This document shows, one piece after another, positions 24,253-36,200 of a stretch of 64,000 bases of DNA. This DNA comes from Sialis fuliginosa. Taxonomy: Eukaryota; Arthropoda; Insecta; Megaloptera; Sialidae. Where the stretch lies: the NCBI GenBank assembly GCA_961205875.1, contig OY540819.1, positions 7,442,501 to 7,506,500 of the forward strand, in the 5' to 3' direction. Every line of letters starts with the position of its first letter. Positions within the stretch are counted from its first letter, which is position 1. The notes under the pieces were generated by a model. The model saw only the letters and a list, made by a program, of their open reading frames with translations, had not been told where the DNA came from and ran no database searches. The position numbers and the translations under genes were made by a program.

Positions 24253-25204
24253 CAATATAACAAAGACCGGGTAACGGAATATGTACTTATTACTAAATGG
24301 CAAGCTATGTAAATTTGCATGACTGCTATTAAATAATGAATCAGAAAGGATAACGGATAATGAGTAACACAATTGTTTCAGTACCGTGGTTTTGTTCTAT
24401 TTTAAATTACGTGTATTTACATGACAATAAATACTTCAGGTTTAAGGACGATTAATTAATTATTTATTATACCGATATGCATTAATTATTTCTATTTTCC
24501 TTTTTGTATTCTCGGTTTTTTTAAATTAAATTCTAGTTGGGTTACTCGATATAGCTTAACCATATGAACCATACATATTAGTATACTTTGGTCAGGGTTT
24601 CTCTAATTTTTTTTTTGGAATTGTTAGGCTACCGATGATCATTTCTTGAGAAGTCATATTAAGTTTAAATGTCTTATAGTTTAGCCAGTATTTTTGACAT
24701 TGCTCAGTCATCTAGTGCTATTATCTATTACCTCTGAAATTTCAGTGGATACCTCAGTAAAATATTTATCAAAATCATTTCAATGGTTTTAGAATTTGTC
24801 GAGTACAAACAATGTACATATGTATTATGTAGTATTGATCATCGTACATTATTATTTTATCGAAGAACACAGGTATTATTATTACACATGCAATATTGTT
24901 ATTTTATAATTCGTGTTTCACATTGTTTATCATTTATTTTATTTTTACTTATTTTTAATATAATATAAAATATACGGGATCTATTATTTTGTACACCAAG
25001 CAAAATATTCAGAACCTGAATTTTCAAGTACGAGAAATAACGGCCAAATATGTCTACAATTTTACCGAACTTCAAAATGTAAAAATAAAAAATATAATAC
25101 TCTGAAATAAACTACCTAGTGATATTAGAAACATTATTGGTCACGTTCACGACTGACCAAAAATAGTGAACAACGAGCTTTGATTGGTTGATTTATGGAA
25201 TTTC
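24253..25204. other. AT-rich non-coding stretch
   Basis: No gene seen. The plus frame at 24783-24968 is dominated by hydrophobic AT-rich codons and lacks supporting signals. Confidence 0.5.
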
Positions 25205-25424
25205 TAGTGGATCGTACCAGAAATTTAAAGAATGTCATTTTTTAAGCGTGTAAGGAAGTGAGACAGAAGTAACCATAAAGAGATAGAAACGCTCAACATG
25301 AAGTGAACATAAAAGTTCTTTGGTTAGCCTGGTCACTAGTTTCTACCTCTTTCTAGTTACTTCTTTCTCACTTCCTAACACGCTTAAAAAATGACATTCT
25401 TTATATTTCTGGTACAATCCTATA
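25205..25424. mobile_element. hairpin MITE, about 220 bp
   Basis: Two arms of about 80 bp are near-perfect inverted copies: GGATCGTACCAGAAAT...AGAATGTCATTTTTTAAG on the left faces its reverse complement ending ATTTCTGGTACAATCC on the right, with CACTTCC/GGAAGTG and GTTTCTA/TAGAAAC blocks further in. TA at both outer edges (25205, 25423) is compatible with a TA duplication. The loop is about 50 bp. No coding capacity; no second copy in the window. Confidence 0.75.
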
Positions 25425-26898
25425 ACAATACGCTATAATTAGAGTTATATTTTTCTATTCAATTTTATTAAGAAAGATTTTTAAGTGTAAATTTTACGAT
25501 TAGTATAATATACATGTACTCTCTTTTTTATTTTATATTGTTCATTCTTTATATTTTCAATTCCTTATTGTACTGACTCCTAGGAGTCTGAAATAAACAG
25601 TTTTATTATTATATTGACTATTTTCTTTACACAACATTTTTTTATAACTCACTATGTATGTAATATATAACGAAATTTGTATAATGTTTTTTGGGGTCAT
25701 GGCAGTTCAGATTTTTACCTAATGTAAGTAAGTATGTTTATTTGAAATGTAAATATATTTAATCAAAACAGAAAAAATAAAACTTCGCCAATTAACAACA
25801 TCAAAGTAACTAAATTAGAAACATTTTTTTTAAGCAAACATAAGTTTCAACACTTCATTTTCATGTTATAAATATCTTAAGTAGAGTCCTTTATATATAA
25901 TATATCTAAGGAAAAATAATAAATGAACTTAAAAACCATCAGTTACAAAGAAAAACGCATTAAAGTTCTTTCAAGCTCATTAGATCTTTAATGATTTTAA
26001 TAGCGTAAGGTCAAGGAAGATAATTTATATAATGTGCCAAGCTTCTATATGTATAACATCAGAGATTGTGAACATTACATTATGATGAATAACGTGGTTA
26101 TAAGGACATAAAAATTATGTTAATCGAGTGCATGAAATAAGGCTGTAAAGTTAGGTAACCTAACCTAAAGTTATACTTCAGCGTGTGGACATAACAAGAA
26201 AATTTAAATGTACTGATTTTCTAACACTCAATTTATGAATAAAATGTACATGTATAGTATGCTTTAAAGATCCTTTATCATATTTAGATGAAATTTGATG
26301 TGCTGTTTTATTGGTCAACTATCAGGACTATTTATGTGTTGAAAATTGTTTTGCGTTAACTGAAAGCTACCAAAAATCAAATCATATTTAAAAATGGGAG
26401 TAAAAATTAAATTACAAGCGTACCTTATTCTGTTGGCCCATTTTTAAGTTATAGTCGTAGAATATATCTTTCTAAAAATAGACAAATATGATATGAGAGG
26501 TCTCAAAACATGAACATCTAATGAAAATTAGGGGTAATTACAATAACTTAATTAGTTCAAAAGTAAATCTATAGGCTGTCGATATAATATGATACCAATT
26601 AAAATTAATTCAATTATTTCTTTTCCATTACCGGGAAGAAACTGCATTAAGAAGAACAATATATTGCCGTTGAGCTTTTCCTAGATTTCCGGTACGATTT
26701 TTGTCCATTTCCTATACTTACAACTTTCAATTAGTATCAGATAAAAATAAGAAATATATTTGAACACACTTATAACATAAATAATTTCAGTATAATCTTT
26801 TGAATCCCTTCGATAAAAACCTAATAGAAAAACGTAGTCATTATTCTATCAATATCTCATCGCATCTGACACTATATAAACTTATTATGTAAAATACA
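25425..26898. other. AT-rich non-coding stretch
   Basis: No gene or recognised repeat. Confidence 0.5.
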
Positions 26899-27050
26899 AA
26901 GGCCGTACTTTACTGCAGGCCGTAACTACGAGAACAACACGAAGGGAACACAAGCTCAATATCTATTTCAGATGAAATATGTTTGCACAATGTATGTACC
27001 CTCCTCCTTTTTGTGGAATCTTCAGATAGGGTTTCGTGAAGCCAGCGTCG
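26899..27050. other. exon-like patch, strand unclear
   Basis: GC-richer than its surroundings. On the plus strand, TTTACTGCAG (ending 26918) could be an acceptor, after which a frame of about 45 codons is open (including GTQAQYLFQMKYVC). On the minus strand a 65-codon frame covers 26910-27107 (including RRWLHETLSEDSTKRRR). Neither has a convincing donor or start and I recognise neither. Could be an exon, an ORF remnant or chance. Confidence 0.2.
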
Positions 27051-28129
27051 AACTTTGAAAATCACGGATTCATATGTGAGCACAGTGACGGCACAACGAG
27101 TAAACAATTGGGTAATAATGGAAAATGTTTTTATTAACTTTATTCTAAAGTTGAAAAAAGTAAAGTATAATATTGCATTTGCAGATATTATTTTTTATTT
27201 CTTGATATTTCGATTAACTTCAATTTTCAGTACAATTGAATGGATGGAATGGGGAAAAAACATAATTTAAGGCAGTATTTTTTTAATTCATACTCGTAGT
27301 TGTGACGTCATTAAACCATTTTCTAAATGTCAATATAGTTCATATTTGATGCCACTGAAAATACATTTTTTATCTAGTATTAAAAAAATAAGTAAAATTG
27401 TTTCCCAATTAATAAAAAAAATGTTGATATTTCATTTCAATGGCTACATTAATAGTTATTTTTTTAATAATTGGGACTTCTTTTTTAACAGTAAAAAATG
27501 TATTACCAATGATACATGAATAAAATAATATATTATACAAAAATTAATAAATAATTTAAAAAATCGAATTGCAAATGCACTCATTGTTTAAAAAAAATGC
27601 TAGTAAATCTCTTTCATTTAAATCTAGCATTTAGTTAGCAAGTGGTTTCCCATATTCAAGCATTATAAAATATAACCCATGTTAAAAGATTTAATATGCA
27701 AAAATACACAAATTTTATATTTTTAGTTTTTATAGTTCATTAATACATAAAGATTATCATTTTAGCGTTCTGTTAGTTCTGTAAGTAATAAAATTATAAA
27801 ATAAATTATGACCAATGCCAGATGTAATTTGTATTAAACGTAAAATGAACTGCAGCGATGCGTCTAAATTATTATATGTAAAAGCAATAAATTTATTTTT
27901 GATGTATCAATGTATATTTTATGATATATGACTAGCAAATCGTCTGCGCCTTCGCCAGCGTTGTTTTCATTTGTACGAACATTTTTATTATAATACTTAT
28001 AATTAATACCGTTTGTACAGTTAATCTAGAACACATTTTATCTCTGTAAGGGTTGAGCTTTATTTATTAACGTTGAAAAATCGTTCGTGTATTTTTATTT
28101 TTAAATATAATAAACTTTATACTTATTAT
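27051..28129. other. AT-rich non-coding stretch
   Basis: No gene. A weak inverted repeat, TCCCAATTAATAAAAAAA at 27402 facing TTTTTTAATAATTGGGA ending at 27475, has 17-bp arms around a 40-bp loop; too A/T-rich to call an element. Confidence 0.45.
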
Positions 28130-28512
28130 ATGTACAGTCGCCTGTAGAACTCGTCTGGCACCCTAAAGGCTAGAATCGCTTACAACAGATTCTAAATTTA
28201 AAGACAAACATCATCGGTTATCTTTTTCTATCAAGGTTAATGTATTTAAATAATAAAATTCGGAATATCAAATATTGTTTGCCACAAAATTTATGTATAC
28301 AATTTTCAATAGATTACATAATAATTTAATTGCACAAATATATATGAGTACTATAAACGAAGAGTAGTTCTTTATCTAGCAAATGATTCAAAATATCTGT
28401 CTTTGTTTGATACATGGAGAAATGATTTAAATACATATTATAATAATCAAATGGGAGGAGCCTACTAAGTTGTATACAAACTGCAAGACCATTAATGCAA
28501 GCGACTGTACAT
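28130..28512. mobile_element. Tc1/mariner-type MITE
   Basis: 383 bp with ends ATGTACAGTCGCCTG and, on the reverse strand, ATGTACAGTCGCTTG (14 of 15 identical). TACAGTCG resembles Tc1-type termini, which begin CAGT after a TA target (family knowledge). The interior is A/T-rich and non-coding, so non-autonomous. Confidence 0.65.
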
Positions 28513-28814
28513 CACCAGTAATACAGTATTAAAAAAAAAACACACATTTTTCTCACCACGCCCTTAAGAGTTAATTTCGAAAAATTCAATCTTTGTGGAT
28601 TCTAACGTCATAAAACGAAGACGCATACCCGTCAGTGAATGGAAAATTCAACCACAGTATGTTATAAACATTTTTCTTTATTTTATTTGTACAACACATG
28701 AGAAATGTCAATACAAAATTGTTGTAAGCTCTTTTTGCGAACTTATATTTACCTCTTCAAGAACAATAGCACGTACATATGTTTAATGTATACACCTACG
28801 TATGAAAAACTGTA

Positions 28815-28982
28815 CAATGGCGTAGCAAGAAAATGGAAATGACGCATTGATTTTTGAATAATTTTAAACAAGGATGCCAGCTTATTTATTTTGATATTAT
28901 TACCCAATGTTATCTACACTAGTAGAATGTTACACTTACGAAACGTTTGGTAACCCTGTTTTAAGTTAACACTACGCCACTG
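28815..28982. mobile_element. short hAT-like MITE
   Basis: 168 bp between CAATGGCGTAG and CTACGCCACTG, an 11-bp inverted repeat with one mismatch. CAGTGGCGTAG is a common hAT terminus. No target duplication is visible (AAACTGTA versus TTCCCAGC), so the call rests on the ends alone. Confidence 0.5.
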
Positions 28983-30120
28983 TTCCCAGCAGTGGTGTAA
29001 ATAGTAACACTGCAATTTAAGGCATTCGGTTAAAAGAGAGACCTCCATGGAAATAAATCTCTATATTACAGGACTTTTGTAAAATACTAACAAAATGCTT
29101 GTAAATATCCTTTTAATTCAATTTATTACAAGATTCAATTTAATAACAAGATTCGTTAAATTTGATAATATACATAATATTTATAAAGTTTACCCTCATT
29201 TAACTTTATTAGGTCCAAAATATGTGAAAAATTGGCCATACACATTTACAAAATAATTCTATTGGCACCAATCAATAGATTTTAAGTCCTTACTGAGACG
29301 AACATTTAAAAAAATCGAATCGGTGTATTTTTACAGAATTTATCGCGAAGTAAAGAAAATTCTACTTACTAAATACAGACACGCAGACATACGATCAGAC
29401 GCCATGAGGAAAATACGGTTTGAAGACAGTACAAACAGACTGCGACGTTATCTTCGACCTTACTATCATACGTTCGGAACATGGAAATAAAAATGAGTGT
29501 CTCGAAGTCAATCCATAAAAAAATTATTATCTAACACATTTTTTGTATAATTTGAGTACCTAATAAAAAAAGTCTATATCATTGAAACCAATCGTCTCAC
29601 ATAAGTAGATCCTCGAATATAAAATGTTAACGAAATAAACACATTATTTATGTATGTTATGTATATAAGAAGTAACTTCCTGCTTTATTTAAATGAAGCA
29701 TGGAAATGAAGTGTCGCTATCGATTTTATTCAATTTTTACTGCAAAATTGTACGCTGTTCCCTTTTTTTGCTCTATATTTATACAGACACGCACTGCCGT
29801 TGATATTTTTTTGTTGTTGTTGGACGAGTATCTGTATGATTTACGATTACATAACATTCTTGTGTGATAGCGACAATAAATATTATACATTTGCGTATAA
29901 AAGCATGTACCAAGATGTTGAAAGTTTTTTTAATACCATATACAAATGCAATTCAGTTCTGGTTAGGTTTTCATTTGTTGTATTGTGGCAATTTTTTGGT
30001 ATGGAAAAATATGAGTTCTTTTGTTTTTTGTAAATCATTTAGATCAGTTTCACTTTTACGTGTTTGTTTTGTAGGTTCCGAAAATTATTACGAGATATTT
30101 CGAATCATCCGAAAGGTATT
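28983..30120. other. AT-rich non-coding stretch
   Basis: No gene supported. 29380-29485 is GC-richer with GACACGCAGACATACGATCAG, like decayed insect repeat tails, and carries a short Arg-rich frame. Overlapping plus frames at 29800-30169 occupy two registers of the same A/T-rich DNA and look incidental. Confidence 0.45.
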
Positions 30121-30123
30121 TTA

Positions 30124-30560
30124 TACAGAGTGTTTCAGAAAGGACGCTACTCTGAAGATAAGAGAGTAGAACTTATATATAGGTAAGATTTACGCCTTGA
30201 TATCAGTCAGATGGCAACACTGTATGCAAGATTAACTTTCTCTAGCCATTGAAATGAAATTGCCTTGAGCCAATCTCGCATAAGCATTCATTACTTTGTA
30301 TTGTTGAAACTTATTGGACGTACAAATCGTACAAACGTGTAATAAGGAAGTTCCAGTTGAAGCATCCTGAAACTGCAGTTTCCAACAAGTCAAGCAAGCT
30401 GACCATCACCGTCACTATCGAAGTTCTTGATAATGTGTCTGAACTTATATCATTCCAAAAGTCTAATAAATACACGTTCATCTTTGGAAAATCTCACATC
30501 TGATACAATACACAACAAATCGTGGGTTCGATACTTGAGGTCCACACAACCAACTTCCCA
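30124..30560 (+). mobile_element. decayed element containing HTH ORF relic
   Basis: The segment begins ACAGAGTGTTTCAGAAAGGA, like the ACAGGGTGTTTC-type starts of several insect transposons, becomes clearly GC-richer than its flanks, and encloses the broken HTH frame at 30258-30503. The right end near 30560 is where composition returns to background; no matching inverted end was found. Confidence 0.4.
30258..30503 (+). pseudogene. relic of insect HTH (DUF4817-like) transposon ORF
   Basis: An 81-codon frame, with no ATG, bounded by TGA on both sides. Its middle reads IVETYWTYKSYKRVIRKF, then HPETAVSNKSSKL. This matches the pattern I know for the N-terminal helix-turn-helix of DUF4817-type insect ORFs: V-E-x-Y-x-x-T-x-S-Y-x-x-V-x-R-K-F, then a P/N-K-S-S/T turn. 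After SSKL the expected linker and downstream catalytic region are absent, so only a fragment survives. Function in the intact parent would be DNA binding by a transposase-like protein. Assignment is by motif memory, not search. Confidence 0.5.
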
Positions 30561-30859
30561 ACATGGTATGACTATAAATACTTGAATACTGATTATTTAT
30601 TGTTTCCATATAGTTTATTTGAATATTTTTTCAATATGTACTATATAAAAAATTTTAATGGAATTTGTCACAAATAAAATTAACCTTTTTGTTATGAATA
30701 TTAGTTTTCTATTATTCCTAATGTCAATAATATAATACACATTTTTAGAATAACTAATCTGACAATTTGAATTTAATTGCGTTTGTTTCCAAGGCAACAT
30801 GAATTAGTAGACGTATTTATTAGTATTTAAAATTAAAATTTTGAGTGTGGTTTTCACCC

Positions 30860-31090
30860 TTTCAATGACTGTTTAGGCACGTATAAAAATACACGTTTAT
30901 TTATTTGTATTGTAGAATATTTATTCATACTAAGTTTCAAGTAAATCCGACCAAAAAAATATTTGTACCCACACAAATTTTACACCCCTTTAATCCCGTA
31001 GGAGTTGAATTTCGAAAAATCCTTTCTTTCAGATCATATTCACGTCAAGACGCTTCGATTGGTACCCCAACGAAGTTAATAGCATTTTTT
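30860..31090 (+). repeat. decayed insect repeat relic
   Basis: Contains ACACCCCTTTAATCCCGTAG, then GTTGAATTTCGAAAAATCCT and a GGTACCCCAACGAAGTTAA block. Ordered phrases like these recur in dispersed elements of many insects (general knowledge, family not named). The plus frame at 30905-31114 is carried by this repeat and is not a gene. Confidence 0.45.
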
Positions 31091-31373
31091 ATTTGCGAGA
31101 TTTCGTGCACGTAAAAAATAACACGCACACACATACATCTTTCTGAAAAATAGTGTAAATATACTATAGTGACCCTGAAACATAAAAATATGATGAAAAT
31201 TTGGATTTTGATTTTCGGACCGATTACAATAACTTCCTGTGTGACAAGTTCGTTTCAATGGCTTTAATATTTTTTTTTTATTTATTTAAAAAACCGTAAG
31301 TATATTTCTAAATACACACAATGTCAATCACAATCTAAGTAAAATAAATAAGTGAATTATGAAAAGCACTTAC

Positions 31374-31460
31374 CCGCCTGCCACCAATATCATCTGCATG
31401 TTTCATTAGTGTGTTTATTTTTGCCCTCTTAAACTGCACAGTTCCTTCTTCTGATACCAT
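31374..31460 (-). CDS. candidate first coding exon (29 codons), gene unrecognised
   Basis: Reading leftward from ATG at 31460-31458, 29 codons are open: the peptide begins MVSEEGTVQFKRAK and ends KHADDIGGRR. It stops at a strong donor, CGG|GTAAGT, with the exon's last base at 31374 and the intron starting at 31373 in phase 0. An in-frame TGA lies two codons before the ATG, fixing the start; the context GACGGATGG has the purine/G pattern of a good start. Composition (charged, balanced, few A/T-only codons) is unlike the chance frames around it. It is too short for a domain call and I do not recognise the protein. No further exon was found downstream (lower coordinates), so the rest would lie beyond long introns. 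It could be an alternative N-terminus. Confidence 0.5.
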
Positions 31461-32567
31461 CCGTCATCTTCTTAGTGACATTTTCACGTTAACATCAAGT
31501 CTTTTACACTAATCTTGGTTAAATGTTTACACCGCACACTGTACTTTTGATCTTTATTCATTATGTTTGTTTGTTTATTGTCGAAATTTTTAATTACTAA
31601 TATTTAAAAAAAATTATTATTACTTCTAACTTTGTGCTTGATTTTTTTTTCATTATTACACACAAAAAATATTTTGTTGTTTTTTATTATCTAGATTCTA
31701 GAGCTATGATAATTTTCATTGCAAAGAAAAAACAATTTGTAACCATAATTTATTCTTGTTTTTCTGGCTGTGTCTAAAATAAGATTTTTAAAACAAATAA
31801 TGCCATTTTATAAAGAATTTGGTCTAGAGCAAAACCTAACTTAACGCTTTCTACAGGTGGTTGCATTGTTTTGAATTTGATTGGGAATTCAAAGCAGTGG
31901 TAATAAATTTATAATATTGTAAAGATGCTACTCTTTCTAATCTATTGATAAATACCATACAAATTTCATTTATATTTGATATCCTATAGAAACTTTTATC
32001 ATAAAATAGGGCTTGTTCTACAAGATTTCGATGATCATTGAGAATTAATTTTGAAGTCTAATTTTTTTAGCTGTATCAAAATTTAAAAACTTTGCAATCA
32101 TAGAGCGATTAAAAAAATTATATTTGAGTCATTAGTATTTTAAAATAAATCATGAAACTATATGTTTAAATAACAAAACAAATTTAAACGAATAATCTTA
32201 ATCTACTATAATAATTTAGCTCGTCAAAATAAACAGCTACTAAATCGACAATAATTTACTTTTTAATGATCCATAAAATTACACGTCCATCTATACTCCG
32301 CACTTGCTTTATCTATGAGTAATGTTGAAACAATTAACTAAACTACAGGCAATCATTTAAATGTGCGCAGACCGCATGCGCGCGAAAATAAAAATAAAAT
32401 GCTTTGAAAACAGTTTTATTTACACATTTTACTGCTCGAGAGTCGCAAGATTCTAAGTTACAATTCAATTTTGATACAGTAAAATTATAAGCTTGGATTT
32501 TTGGTGGTTTGATTATTTCTGAATTGCATTACATATTTTCAAAATTTTTCGAAAATTACATACTTAA
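31461..32567. other. possible 5' UTR then AT-rich non-coding DNA
   Basis: 31461-31560 would be the 5' UTR of the candidate exon on the minus strand; a TACAGTGTGCGG stretch near 31540 is a possible initiator region but unproven. Beyond that no gene or repeat is recognised; 32360-32390 has a GC-rich GCATGCGCGCG patch. Confidence 0.35.
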
Positions 32568-33220
32568 GGGGTTACATTTAATGTATTAATTAATTTTTGG
32601 CAATTTTTTTAATATCCTAAAATGATATTCATGATAAACAAAAAAAAATATTTTTATTTTTAGAGCTCACTTTCCAAAGTGTCTAAACAAATGAAACAAT
32701 CGAGATGATAAGAAAAATGAGTGATAATGACTATATGGTAATGTAAAGGGGCAAGTCAAAACAGAAGCAAAATAAGGAAACGAAAACCGCCAAACCTACG
32801 TAGTCTCGAAAAAAGTCAGAACTCATTTTTCCGAAACCACGTTTTTAAAAACTGCGGTAAACATATCTTGGCCATTTTCCATCCGATCGACATAAAATTT
32901 TAACTGTACCTTCTTAGATAGATTTTACATTGAAGTACACACCGTTTTTATGATTGATTAACAATTACGGTTTTTATAAACAATTTAAGGTCATACAAGT
33001 CTTGAGGCTTCCGCGGTGGTCTTGATATAGATCTTGGCTTCTGGGTGTAAGCCGCGTCAGTTTGGTCGTGTTATCGGCCAACGTTTCGTCGCACATTGCA
33101 GTGGACATCTTCAGGGCTCTTCTAAAAGTGCACTTTTAGAAGAGCGGCTTACACCCAGAAGCCAAGATCTATAATTTAAGGTCATTTTATTTTTCGTCAA
33201 AAACGCGAATATTTTGATAT
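32568..33220. mobile_element. GGGGTTACATC-ended element, copy 1 (right end lost)
   Basis: Begins GGGGTTACATTTAATGTATT and matches 54235-55067 through TTTTTAGAGCTCAC, a CCGAAACCACGTTTTTAAAA block, CATTTTCCATCCG and GACATAAAATTTTAACTGTA. Homology fades near 33220, so the right terminus present in copy 2 is missing here. It is interrupted at 32995-33172 by a short retroelement-like insertion. Confidence 0.75.
32995..33172. mobile_element. insertion with hammerhead-like sequence, 13-bp target duplication
   Basis: 178 bp flanked by a perfect 13-bp direct repeat, AATTTAAGGTCAT (32982-32994 and 33173-33185). Arms starting TATAGATCTTGGCTTCTGGG near 33023 are inverted at the right end. On the minus strand the left part carries CTGAAGA (33108-33114) and GAAAC (33083-33087), matching the insertion at 54714-54801. 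The right part is the same sequence in the other orientation with about 75 bp, including the hammerhead-like core, missing; the two meet at a perfect palindrome CTTCTAAAAGTG/CACTTTTAGAAG. Variable-length target duplications and head-to-head partial copies are typical of Penelope-like retroelements; that identity is inferred. Confidence 0.65.
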
Positions 33221-36200
33221 AATTGTCTGATTAAAGTAATTGTAATTTATTGAAAGTATTTTCAATTCATTTTGATCATACATCAGTGAAATTTCGTTAA
33301 ATGAAAATCCTATATACTAACACAAGATACTCTAGCAGTCTAGCTTCAATTGGAGAGATTTATATAAAATGTACACAAATGAATAATTCATTCATACGTT
33401 GTCGTTTCTATAGGAACCATTTTCTATAAATGAACTAAACTACGGGCAATTATTGAGGTTATGTTCACATAAGCACATTATGATGCCAGAAAAACAAAAA
33501 TAAATCCATAAACAACGTCATCAAATTGTAGTTTGCTTAATGCAGATTGAAGAAAAAACTTGACGCTCTTAGTGTTGAAGTCATCAATCAACCAAGGTCC
33601 CAAAAGATGCCCCACTTCGCTTTTAGATACAGTTTTAAATAAATCAACGCTTTCGAGTGATGCACAGTATGATTACAAATTGAATTTATTAAATATAGTA
33701 ATTAATTATGGACGTAAACTTGTCGGTTTCTCGGCAAATTACGCTTATTCATAAACTTTAGTTAATATTTTCAAAGGACGATGAAAATAAATATTTTTAA
33801 GGAAATGCTAATTTTAGCATTTGTTCTTGAATAACTAAATAATCTTTCAGAAAAGTTATGCAAATAATTCGTTTCAATTTCTGGGTAAAATATCGGTTTT
33901 AATTTTTATATATCTTTTAATTGTTTCAATCAACGTTTCGCTACACAATGTAGTGGTCTTTAAAACTCTTTAAAACTATAATGCGAATTATAAAGTATGT
34001 ATAATAATAAATATCATCGAAAATAGTCACGTCAATGTGAGGCGAAATTTGAAAAATCACTACGAAATTATCAAAAAAATAAAAATATCTATAATATTTA
34101 ATGATGAAACGTTAGAAAAACGTAAAAAAATATCGTTGTAAAAGATCCACTGTCAGGGATTATTTTAGTGTGTAGTTGTACTTTGTTTCTGCAGTTCCAA
34201 AAATGAAAACAGCAGTTGTAAAAGCTAATTTGTGTAATTGAAAAATTGCAAATAGAAAGAAAAATATTAAAAAGTGTAAGTGTAGAGTAAAAAAGGTCAT
34301 TATTATATTTGTAAGAGAGAAATATACAAAGTATAGAGCTATAATTTCTTAGAAAATATACAGTGTAGAGCAAAGAAGCAAAAAAAGTACTTGCAGTTGA
34401 AAATTTTTCTTAAAATAACCCCTGTCCTCTGTAATGATTGACGAAACGTTTGGATGTATTAAGAATGTTTCCAGCGATCACAACGGAAGAAACATACATT
34501 GGATACTGTCTTGTAGATATAAAAATCTACAGCGTGATTCGTTTGTAAGCCGAAAGATTTATGAAGCCAATTTCCCGCACACTCTATGAATACTGACCGT
34601 TATCTGAATATGCTTACAAAGACAAACAGTTTCCATTTCTCTGAATCATTCGTATTGACTTCAACGAAATACAGAATAGGCCGAGAAGTTAATATTATTT
34701 GAATACATTTTCTCTTTATATCATACATACATATATACAATATATTTTTTTAATATTTATGTTGAGTTGTATGTAGTAAAAATAAAGTTCTTATTTTTCT
34801 TTTATTTATTATCAATTGGATCTACTCCTTTGCTGACATGATACAAAAAAAGAAAATATTCAAGGCAACAATTATTTAAACAAAACTTATTGAAAAGGCA
34901 CTAAAATTCTTTTAAAACTATGGAATACAAAAATATTAATCTTGCAAAGTGACAAAAATAAGTCTGTTTTTGTATTTTGTAAATGCAAATACGTTGTAAA
35001 TACATAGATTTTGAAATATAAAATAAATTTGAAAATTTATTAATTTTTATTATATTGAATTAAATTCCCACATAATAACATTATAATTTAATATTTTGTT
35101 CATCATAAGGTGTTATAATATAGGATACGTGCTACTTATATCAATTTTTTATTTTTTTACCTCATTTATCTGAAATTAGTTGTTTCGATTTTTGGACAAT
35201 TAAAAATTGTATAAAAGCATGTAAAAATCAAGAGTTAAAATATAAAAAATCAGATACCGTAAAATATGTAAACATTTAATACCCTTTTTAGGGTTAATAT
35301 TTAATTTTAATTCTAGTTGTTACCTTTATCCAAATACGGAAATTATAAATATGTAGCATCGAAATGAATATGCAGAACAGTTTTTAATTTCAAATCGTTC
35401 TGTTTGGTTAAAAAAATAAATCGTTACAATAAGAATGTAAATTTTGATATTTTTCAACTCTCGACACAAAACAATTTGTTAGTATTGTGGAACATATTTT
35501 CCTTTCTGTCGTCATTTTTTACAGACACTATAGATTTTAACAAATCTTTGTAAGAATAAAATGTACTCAACTCTATTCCAATAATTTAAATAGATTATGG
35601 ATAGCAATGAAGATATAAAAATCATACATTTTTTTTGATAATAGCTTGGTGTAGAAAAATATATGTTAATATATTATATCATGCACATGAAGTATAGCCA
35701 TACAGTTATTTCTACAAGTAATTTTAATTCATAAGACTGAGTAAAAAAACAAGCCAATTTTAAATTAAAGAAAGATATTATGACTATAGATTTTATTCAA
35801 TGATTTTTTTTATTTTCTAGAGTACATCGGTTCACAGTTTCAAATATGTGTTATTTTTTTATATATCTGCATTTTATTATGTCTATTAAGATAATTATTA
35901 CCAAACATTTTATCCACTTTTTATTGGTAGTAAGCACGCTACTTTGTTAATTACGCTCAACATTTTTTTTAGGAAACAGGAATAATAACTTGAAATGTTA
36001 CTTACATAATTATTATCATACTGTACTGTAAGCAATCGAGCACCACTGTATAATTAATATTTCAGTAAGGAAGCAAATTTACTAACAGGGAAATTTTATT
36101 TGATACTAGAAATTTTCCATAGCTTCGCCTGTATTTATTTTAAAAAACTTTTTTTCAATTTTATACATTTTATTAGAAAAATTATGTTATCATAATACGT

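Noticed and set aside
27402..27477. Hairpin TCCCAATTAAT/ATAATTGGGA as a MITE
   Set aside because: Arms of 17 bp are mostly A/T, no target duplication and no second copy.
29864..30169. 101-codon plus-strand frame, the longest uninterrupted frame here
   Set aside because: Overlaps a second open frame in another register, rich in F, Y and I, crosses the start of the decayed HTH element near 30124, and has no recognisable motif.
30515..30540. GTGGGTTCGATAC as a tRNA B box
   Set aside because: No A box, acceptor stem or cloverleaf could be drawn upstream; it lies in a decayed transposon.
33023..33172. Simple MITE with 30-bp inverted ends
   Set aside because: The 13-bp flanking duplication, the internal head-to-head junction and the match to 54714-54801 fit a retroelement-type insertion better than a cut-and-paste element.
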